A DNA stretch of 12,513 nt from Opitutaceae bacterium (lineage in GTDB: Bacteria > Verrucomicrobiota > Verrucomicrobiia > Opitutales > Opitutaceae): contig JAISTY010000048.1 in assembly GCA_031272375.1 (NCBI GenBank), positions 1 to 12,513 of the forward strand. The letters are read 5' to 3'. Positions 7,062 to 12,513 of the stretch are shown one piece after another. The notes beneath the pieces were generated by a model. That model saw only the letters and a program-made list of their open reading frames with translations, had not been told where the DNA came from and did no database searches. The translations under genes were made by a program, and so were the position numbers. Within the stretch, counting starts at the first letter, position 1. Each line of letters opens with the position of its first letter.

Positions 7062-8120
7062 TCAGGCGGACATCAGGGCGTTGACGCGGGCGATGTCGGT
7101 TTCGATGTGGTGGAGGAAATCGGTTTCGATGAAGCGGTTGGCCGCGAGGATGGCGTGTTTGATCGCCTGGCGGTTCGAGGAGCCGTGGGATTTGAGGACG
7201 TTGCCGCGGAGGCCGAGGAGCGGGGCGCCGTTGTAGCGTTCGGGGTTGGTGCGGCGTTTGATGGCTTTGAACGCGCCCGAGCCGAGCAGGGCGCCGGCGA
7301 GCCGCAGCGGGTTGGCCTTCAACTCGCCCTTGAGCGTTCCGGTGAAAAAGCGCGCGAGCGACTCCCAGCTTTTGATGAGGACGTTGCCGGTGAAGCCGTC
7401 GCAGAGGACAATGTCGGCGTGGTCGCGGAACAGTTCGAAGCCCTCCATTTGGCCGGTGTAGTTGAGGAGGTTCGCGGCGGCGGCGTTTTTCAGGATTTCG
7501 TGGGCGGCGACGGTGAGCTTGGTGCCTTTGCCCTCTTCCGCGCCGATGGTCAGCAGGGCGACGCGCGGGGAGGCCTCGCCAAGGATGTCGCGCGCGTAAT
7601 GGGCGCCGAGGATGGCGTTGTGGACGAGGTTGGCGGGTTCGGCGTCGGGGCTGGCGCCGACGTCAAGGATGATGAAGACGCCGTTTTCGCGCGGGACGAT
7701 CGCGGCGAGCGCGGGGCGGTCAACGCCGGGCAAAGTCCGCAGGCGCAGGGTGCCGCAGGCCATCAGCGCGCCGGTGTTGCCGGAGGAGAGCACGGCGCCG
7801 GCGAGGTTGTTTTTGACCAATTCGATCGCGCGCACCATCGAGGCGTCTTTTTTCTGTTTCAGCGCGGCGATTGGTTTCTCATCCATCCCAATGACTTGCG
7901 ACGCGTGATGGATTTTGATGTCGCGGGCGGCGGCGAAGGGGTGGGCCGCCACGATGGGGTCGAGGACGGCGCGGTCGCCGACGAGGGTGACGGGGTTGAG
8001 GGCGGCGTTTTCGCGGAGGGCGAGGTGGAGTCCGGCAATAACTTCGGCGGGACCGAGGTCGCCGCCCATCGCGTCAATCGCGATGCGTTTGGAGGGGGAC
8101 GGGGTGCCGTTGTGGAGCAT
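7062..8120 (-). CDS. plsX: phosphate acyltransferase PlsX
   Basis: PlsX makes acyl-phosphate from acyl-ACP and inorganic phosphate, the first step of bacterial phospholipid synthesis before PlsY; it acts at the cytoplasmic face of the membrane as a peripheral protein. The 352-residue length is usual. Family signatures are clear: IAIDAMGGD (13-21), KKDASMVRA (90-98), SSGNTGA (112-118), LDVGASPD (152-159), CDGFTGNVLIK (240-250), GAPLLGLRG (298-306) and SHGSSN (311-316). ATG 8120 gives a short extension before the conserved AIDAMGGD. It follows rpmF with a 25-base gap on the same strand, the usual rpmF-plsX order, so the two are probably co-transcribed. Downstream, where fabH or fabD is common, a moeB-like gene is found after 87 bases. 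No Shine-Dalgarno sequence is obvious. Confidence 0.97.
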   Translation of the reverse strand: MLHNGTPSPSKRIAIDAMGGDLGPAEVIAGLHLALRENAALNPVTLVGDRAVLDPIVAAHPFAAARDIKIHHASQVIGMDEKPIAALKQKKDASMVRAIELVKNNLAGAVLSSGNTGALMACGTLRLRTLPGVDRPALAAIVPRENGVFIILDVGASPDAEPANLVHNAILGAHYARDILGEASPRVALLTIGAEEGKGTKLTVAAHEILKNAAAANLLNYTGQMEGFELFRDHADIVLCDGFTGNVLIKSWESLARFFTGTLKGELKANPLRLAGALLGSGAFKAIKRRTNPERYNGAPLLGLRGNVLKSHGSSNRQAIKHAILAANRFIETDFLHHIETDIARVNALMSA

Positions 8121-8145
8121 CGTCCGAGGGGGCTGTGGAGGCGGG

Positions 8146-8322
8146 TCAGACCTCGACGTTGAGGACTTGGCGTCCGCGGTAGGTGCCGGTGGTGGGGTTG
8201 ACGCGGTGGGGCCGGATGGGGGAGCCGTCGGCGTCGCGGGCGAGCTGGGGAGCCTTGAAGGCGTTGGCGGCGCGGCGGTTGGCGCTGCGGCGTTTGGATT
8301 GTTTGCGTTTTGGATTGGCCAT
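8146..8322 (-). CDS. rpmF: 50S ribosomal protein L32
   Basis: A 58-residue basic protein of the large ribosomal subunit. It begins MANPKRKQSKRRSANRRAAN, the usual L32 start, continues with KAPQLARD and ends with IRPHRVNPTTGTYRGRQVL, which matches the L32 C-terminal PHR..G.Y.GR pattern. The four zinc-ribbon cysteines of C+ L32 proteins are absent (RDADGS and NPTTG replace CPNCG and CPSCG), so this is the zinc-independent C- form. It is the first gene of the rpmF-plsX pair. The usual upstream partner yceD (DUF177) is missing; a divergent thrH lies there instead. The leader lacks a clear Shine-Dalgarno sequence. Confidence 0.96.
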   Translation of the reverse strand: MANPKRKQSKRRSANRRAANAFKAPQLARDADGSPIRPHRVNPTTGTYRGRQVLNVEV

Positions 8323-8554
8323 GTTGGTCGGTGTTGAAAGTGGGCGGAGGGCGCCTGCGGCGCGTGGATTGAGGGGCGGAGGGAAGGGGGATTTGCGCGG
8401 GCGTCAAGTGCGCTTTGCGCGCGGGGCTTGCGCGCGGGCCGGCTTCGCGTCCCGTCCGGACTTCCGGGATGTTCGCGGAAATTACAGGTTGAAAAACAGG
8501 TGCCGCGCCTCCCCTGTCTGCCCCGCCAATTCCCAGGACAAAACCCGCATTCCC
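8323..8554. promoter_or_regulatory. divergent intergenic region between rpmF and thrH
   Basis: This 232-base GC-rich region must carry the promoters of rpmF (leftward) and thrH (rightward). I cannot point to certain -35/-10 boxes. A perfect small hairpin GCGCC-TGC-GGCGC is at 8351-8363. An 11-base direct repeat TTGCGCGCGGG occurs twice, around 8413-8436. No convincing small gene is seen. Confidence 0.4.
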
Positions 8555-9166
8555 ATGAAACAAAGCATCGTCACCCTCGACATGGAGGGCGTTCTCACGC
8601 CCGAAATCTGGATTTCCGTCGCCCAAAAAACAGGCATCCCCGAACTCCGGCGCACCACGCGGGACGAGCCCGACTACGACAAACTCATGCGCCACCGCCT
8701 CGCCATTCTCGACGCCCGCGGCATCACCCTTTCCCAAATCCAATCCGTCATCGCCTCCCTCGCCCCGCTCCCCGGCGCCGCGCAGTTTATCCGCGACCTC
8801 CGCGAGTCCCTCCACGTTCAAGTTGTCATCCTGTCCGACACCTTCGAACAGTTCGCCGACCCCCTCGTAAAACAACTCAACTGGCCCGCGCTCCTCTGCC
8901 ACCGCCTCCTCGTCCGGAACGACAAAATCACCGGCTACCAACTCCGCCTGCCCGACCAGAAACGCCGCGCCGTCGAAGCGTTCAAATCCCTCAATTATAA
9001 AGTCATCGCCGCCGGGGATTCCTTCAACGACACCACCATGCTCGCCGCCGCCGACCACGGCATCCTCTTCCGCGCTCCCGACAACATCGTTGCCCAATTC
9101 CCCCAATTCCCCTCCGTCCGCGAATACTCCGATCTCCTCGCCCAAATCCGCTCCCGCCTCGGATAG
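8555..9166 (+). CDS. thrH: ThrH: phosphoserine phosphatase / homoserine phosphotransferase (HAD family)
   Basis: HAD-superfamily enzyme of 203 residues, close to the 205 of Pseudomonas ThrH, which hydrolyses phosphoserine and can transfer its phosphate to homoserine, linking serine and threonine synthesis. HAD motifs are present: nucleophile motif LDMEGVLTPEIWI (D9; the acid/base position is E11, as in ThrH, instead of the usual D), motif II ILSDTFEQF (S94), a motif III lysine at K136 (PDQKRR), and motif IV AAGDSFNDTTML (D155, D159). ATG 8555 is chosen because the HAD domain starts right there; the frame is open far upstream but that extension is Arg/Ala-rich read-through of the promoter region. 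There is no strong Shine-Dalgarno sequence. It stands alone, divergent from rpmF, with 168 bases before the receptor gene. Confidence 0.95.
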   Translation: MKQSIVTLDMEGVLTPEIWISVAQKTGIPELRRTTRDEPDYDKLMRHRLAILDARGITLSQIQSVIASLAPLPGAAQFIRDLRESLHVQVVILSDTFEQFADPLVKQLNWPALLCHRLLVRNDKITGYQLRLPDQKRRAVEAFKSLNYKVIAAGDSFNDTTMLAAADHGILFRAPDNIVAQFPQFPSVREYSDLLAQIRSRLG

Positions 9167-9334
9167 CCCCGCCCGACGCCAACGGCCCGCGCCCCCTGCT
9201 GATGGTCAACGGGCGACCGCCGTTCCGTTTCCCGCGCGCCCCCCGACGCTCATTTTGCCAAAAGTTCCTTCGTCCCCGCGCTTCTCCCCGGCTTTGCCCC
9301 GCGCCCCCCACTCCAACAGCTTCCTCTTTCCTCC

Positions 9335-11776
9335 ATGAGTTCCAATCAGATGCCCTCCTCCCTCCGCTCCGCGGTTGCCTTCTCCATGTTTCTCGCCGTC
9401 CCGCTGATTTCGGCGGAGACGCCCCCGGCCAACGCCATCCCCGCCGCCGATGACGCCGAGGTGATCACCCTGGAGGAGTTCACCGTCTCCACGGCCTCCA
9501 GCAGGGGCAGCTATATCACCACCGAGTCCGCCTCCGGCACCCGCACAAAGGAGGCCGTCGTCGAGCTGCCCTATTCCCTCCAAATCATGACCGAGGACTT
9601 CATGAACGACTTCGGCCTCTTCGATCGCGGCGACTCCAACGCCTACGTCGCTGGCGCCACCTTCGGCACCGGCAGCGAAACCGCCCTGCTTGGCGAGATC
9701 AGCACCCTCAACGGCTTTTCCTACGGCGCCGGGCGCGACGGCTTCCGCATCTCCCTCCCCTCCAACCCCGCCAACACCATCGGCTCCGAGGTCATCAGCG
9801 GCGCCCAGGGCACCTTTTACGGCGAGGTCGCCTTCGGCGGCGTCATCAATTACAAAAACCGCCGCCCCTACGTGAAACCCCGCTACATGCTCACCCTCAA
9901 CGCAGGCAACAACGACTACTACCACGCCTCCGCCTTCGCCTCCGGCCCCCTCGTCCCCAACAAGCTCTATTACCTCCTCACCCTTGACCATAAACACGAG
10001 CGCTTCAACGGCCCCTGGAGCGACAAGGACAGCTCCTCCGCCGGCCTCTCCCTCCTCTGGAAAATCAGCCGCGCCACCGCCCTCACCGTCGGCTACGAAT
10101 ACTCCTTCGTTGACCAGGAGGAGTTCCGCGCCTCCGCCAACCTTATCCGGCTCAACGGCGGGAGCGTCGTCGGCGTCGAACGCTACTGGACCGGCACCGC
10201 CGGCTTCAACCAATACGGCCCCGACACCCTCGACACCCGCAAGCAGGGCGGCCTCAACGTCCTCCTCGAACACCGCATCTCCTCCACATGGGCCGCCCGC
10301 GGCTCCCTCCAAACCTGGTTCTCCAAAAACGCCATCGAGCGCGACAACCGCACCACCATCTTCGTCGAGGACGACACCGGACGGCGCTTCTTCGGCACAA
10401 CCTCCTCCGCCTCGCGCGGCACCTCCCCGTTCAAGGACGACGGCAGCGATTCCAACATCGGCGGCCAGTTCGACATCACCGGCGTCTTCCGCACCGGCTC
10501 CATCCCCCACAAGGCCATCCTCGGTCTCGATTACGCCCGCCGCTCCATTAAAGTCCGCAACGCCTACATGCCCACCGCCTGGATAGACCGCCTCCCCGAT
10601 GAATGGATCTGGCTCGATTACGACAACCCCGTCTGGCTCTCCCACACCCACGGCACCATTGACCCCACCCAGCCCGGCACCTGGAACGTCGTGGATTACG
10701 ACCTCGTCAACCGCTACGCCGCCCGCCGCGATTACGACTACGAGAGCTTCGCCGCCGTCGGCTCCCTCCGCTCCCACCTCTTCAAGGACTACCTTATCAC
10801 CAACATCAGCGGACGCATCCAGGCGGATCACGCGTGGGCCTGGTCGCAACCCGACGAGGACACCACCCCCGTCCTCAATTCGGACGGCTCGTGGACCTAC
10901 CCCAAACAGGCCCGCACCGAGGGCTCCCTCCGCAACCACCCCTTCAACTACGGCCTCGGCCTCAACAGCAAAATCCTCGGCGACAACCTCGTCCTCTACG
11001 CCGTCGCCTCCACCGCCTTCACCACCAACCGCACCGGCACCATTGACAAGGTCACCGGCGCCCTCATCGAACCCGACAGGGCCGTCTCCCTCGAACTGGG
11101 CGGCAAGGGCTTCCTCCTCCAGGGCCGCCTCGCCTACACCGTCAGCGCCTACCAGATTAACCGCGAAAACGTCTCCGACGTGAACCCCGCCTATGACTCC
11201 GCCGACCTCGAAAACAGCCCCCCGCAATACATCACCGGACGCGAGGACCGCACCCGCGGCATCAAAACCTACTTCGTCTGGGTTCCCCTCCGCGACCGCT
11301 CCCTCAACGTCACCGCCGACATCGCCTACACCGACGGCATCATCGTCAAGGATGCCCCCGGAAACATCGCCGGCAAAAACCCCGACGGCACCACCTTCAA
11401 CTTCGACGGCTGGCGGCGCCGCGGCGTCTCCAAATGGAAAGCCAGCCTCGCCTCCTCCTATCTCTTCAAGTCCGGCCCCCTCAAAAACCTGAAACTCGGC
11501 GCCAGCCTCGCCTTCCGCTCCAACTTCCTCGGCATCGAACCCACCTACACCACCTCCACTTCCGCCTACAGCGTCTCCTATCCCGCCAAGTGGTTCCCCT
11601 CCCTCACAACCGTCAACGCCTTCGTCAACTACACCTTCGCCACAAAGTCCTTCGTCGCCGCGACCCACAAGCTCCAGCTCAACGCCCAGAACCTCACCAA
11701 CGAAAAGTATTACAGCCACGCCGGCCGCCTCTCCTTCGGCACGACCTTCAACCTCTCCTACACCCTCAACTTCTGA
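9335..11776 (+). CDS. TonB-dependent outer-membrane receptor
   Basis: Outer-membrane beta-barrel transporter of 813 residues, energised by TonB. A signal peptide is seen at 1-27 (hydrophobic VAFSMFLAVPLI, cleavage after ISA). A TonB-box-like stretch ITLEEFTVST (44-53) precedes the plug domain, about 68-178: KEAVVELPYSLQIMTEDF, GRDGFRI, then SEVISGAQGTFYGEVAFGGVINYKNRRP, the typical end of the plug. The rest is barrel with alternating aromatic strands, ending LSFGTTFNLSYTLNF with the C-terminal phenylalanine needed for barrel insertion. No carboxypeptidase-like N-terminal extension or SusD neighbour is present. The substrate cannot be told from sequence; siderophores or oligosaccharides are the usual cargoes. 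ATG 9335 was chosen; ATG 9350 is equally possible and keeps the signal peptide. The leader is pyrimidine-rich (TTCCTCTTTCCTCC) without a Shine-Dalgarno sequence. The secreted protein gene begins 35 bases after its stop, suggesting co-transcription. Confidence 0.93.
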   Translation: MSSNQMPSSLRSAVAFSMFLAVPLISAETPPANAIPAADDAEVITLEEFTVSTASSRGSYITTESASGTRTKEAVVELPYSLQIMTEDFMNDFGLFDRGDSNAYVAGATFGTGSETALLGEISTLNGFSYGAGRDGFRISLPSNPANTIGSEVISGAQGTFYGEVAFGGVINYKNRRPYVKPRYMLTLNAGNNDYYHASAFASGPLVPNKLYYLLTLDHKHERFNGPWSDKDSSSAGLSLLWKISRATALTVGYEYSFVDQEEFRASANLIRLNGGSVVGVERYWTGTAGFNQYGPDTLDTRKQGGLNVLLEHRISSTWAARGSLQTWFSKNAIERDNRTTIFVEDDTGRRFFGTTSSASRGTSPFKDDGSDSNIGGQFDITGVFRTGSIPHKAILGLDYARRSIKVRNAYMPTAWIDRLPDEWIWLDYDNPVWLSHTHGTIDPTQPGTWNVVDYDLVNRYAARRDYDYESFAAVGSLRSHLFKDYLITNISGRIQADHAWAWSQPDEDTTPVLNSDGSWTYPKQARTEGSLRNHPFNYGLGLNSKILGDNLVLYAVASTAFTTNRTGTIDKVTGALIEPDRAVSLELGGKGFLLQGRLAYTVSAYQINRENVSDVNPAYDSADLENSPPQYITGREDRTRGIKTYFVWVPLRDRSLNVTADIAYTDGIIVKDAPGNIAGKNPDGTTFNFDGWRRRGVSKWKASLASSYLFKSGPLKNLKLGASLAFRSNFLGIEPTYTTSTSAYSVSYPAKWFPSLTTVNAFVNYTFATKSFVAATHKLQLNAQNLTNEKYYSHAGRLSFGTTFNLSYTLNF

Positions 11777-11811
11777 CCCGGAAAAACACCTCCGCAAAAA
11801 TCCTCCCTCCC

Positions 11812-12513
11812 ATGAAACGCCACCCGCGCATCGCCGCCTCCTTCCTCTCCCTCCTGCTCCTCCCAGCGGCTTCCGCCTCCTCCCTCTGGAACCCCGGAAC
11901 CGACGCCTCCTTCGACAACCCCGCCAACTGGTTCCCCGGCGGCGTCCCCGCCGACGGCTCCGACCTCGTCTTCGACTCCGCCTCCTCCGCCGCCCTCCGC
12001 GTCAACGGCGCCAATCACACCGTCGCCAATCTCACCTTCTCCTCAAACGTCGCCAGCACCTCCATCACCCTCGAAAACGCCGCGACCCTCACCCTCACAG
12101 GCATCGTCACCGACAACGCCTACAAAATCCTCAACACCCCCGCCGACGACCCCTACCTCGGCTCCCTCTCCGCCTCCGCCTACAACCGCCGCCAGACCCT
12201 CCGCGTCAACAGCGGCTCCACCCTCGTCCTCGACGCCTCCGCCAACACCGGCGTCCTCATCATCGAAAACAACGGCTCCACCGTCGCCTATCGCGGCAAC
12301 TCCTCCGCCGGCGGCGGACAACCCGCCGTCAACGGCTCCGTCCCCGACGCCAACGGCACGCCCATCACCCGCGTCCTCAACAAGCACATCAACGCCACCA
12401 CCCTCCTCAACACCGCCGCCGGCGACGACGCCCTTCTCCTCTTCACCGACAACGCCACCGCCGCCTCCGCCAACATCATCAACACCGGCATCGGCGCCAA
12501 CGCCACCATCCTC
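11812..12513 (+). CDS. secreted beta-strand-rich protein, autotransporter-repeat-like (3' end outside window)
   Basis: The first 234 codons of an open frame that runs off the window. MKRHPRIAASFLSLLLLPAASA is a clear signal peptide (cleavage after A22). The mature part starts SSLWNPGTDASFDNPANWFPGGVPADGSDLVF, the W..G....F..P.NW..G.P...D.V.F pattern common at the start of autotransporter-associated beta-strand (PATR-type) and related extracellular proteins. It continues with short Ser/Thr/Asn/Ala-rich strands (NAATLTLTG, GSTLVLDASANTG) typical of a parallel beta-helix. No cysteine is seen, normal for exported proteins. No catalytic motif is visible, so an enzymatic or adhesive role cannot be chosen. 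It follows the TonB receptor by 35 bases. The leader TCCTCCCTCCC lacks a Shine-Dalgarno sequence. Whether a C-terminal anchor, autotransporter barrel or PEP-CTERM tail follows is unknown. Confidence 0.8.
   Translation, partial: MKRHPRIAASFLSLLLLPAASASSLWNPGTDASFDNPANWFPGGVPADGSDLVFDSASSAALRVNGANHTVANLTFSSNVASTSITLENAATLTLTGIVTDNAYKILNTPADDPYLGSLSASAYNRRQTLRVNSGSTLVLDASANTGVLIIENNGSTVAYRGNSSAGGGQPAVNGSVPDANGTPITRVLNKHINATTLLNTAAGDDALLLFTDNATAASANIINTGIGANATIL

Noticed and set aside
6978..8162. Long + strand open frame opposite plsX
   Set aside because: Antisense shadow of plsX; Gly/Val/Glu/Ala-rich composition and no recognisable family, while plsX on the other strand has all signature motifs.
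8183..8554. N-terminal extension of thrH by 124 codons
   Set aside because: The extension is antisense to rpmF and then crosses the promoter region with Arg/Ala/Gly-rich residues; the HAD domain begins at the ATG at 8555 and the length then fits ThrH.
7859..9145. Long - strand open frame across rpmF and thrH
   Set aside because: It runs antisense to thrH and out of frame through rpmF and plsX; low-complexity composition.
9206..11797. Long open frame of 863 codons on the - strand
   Set aside because: It is the antisense of the TonB receptor, made only of Gly/Val/Glu/Ala/Asp-rich filler caused by the C-ending codons of the true gene. It has no domain motif.

Overview
The window looks like chromosomal DNA from a GC-rich member of the Verrucomicrobia, probably near Opitutaceae. 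This is inferred from codon and repeat style, not from a marker gene. The right-hand genes are strongly C-ending. They include a TonB-dependent receptor followed by a secreted beta-strand-rich protein of the kind that is expanded in that group. The thiF/moeB-type gene carries an insertion whose three frames resemble short repeats that I remember as scattered through verrucomicrobial genomes. No rRNA, tRNA, CRISPR array, transposase or integrase was seen.

Left part, 1-4448, + strand, visibly lower GC: an AlbA_2/Schlafen-type ATP-binding protein with a C-terminal winged helix overlaps by 4 bases (ATGA) the complete restriction subunit (Res) of a Type III restriction-modification system. The partner methyltransferase (Mod) is not in the window and would be expected upstream of base 1. 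Region 4449-4681 is a convergent gap. It holds a short palindrome at the res stop codon, a weak hairpin and a fragmentary reading frame.

Middle part, 4682-8322, - strand: a two-domain protein (unrecognised N-terminal domain plus DUF6398) is split into two frames exactly at a run of seven G/C bases. Upstream of it on the - strand lies a housekeeping-type cluster, read rpmF (ribosomal protein L32), plsX (phosphate acyltransferase), then a ThiF/MoeB-like adenylyltransferase fused to a rhodanese domain. The last gene is unusual: it has a repeat-derived insertion of about 49 residues, it has lost two of the four usual zinc cysteines, and its rhodanese domain is cut short in a GC-rich direct repeat.

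Right part, 8555-12513, + strand: thrH (HAD-family phosphoserine phosphatase/homoserine phosphotransferase), a complete TonB-dependent receptor, and 35 bases later a signal-peptide-bearing extracellular protein that runs off the window. rpmF and thrH are divergent and share a 232-base GC-rich promoter region. Most right-hand genes lack a recognisable Shine-Dalgarno sequence.

No wholly new multi-gene system could be proven. The strongest leads are the mobile-looking repeat inside the moeB-like gene and the AlbA_2 protein translationally coupled to a Type III Res.
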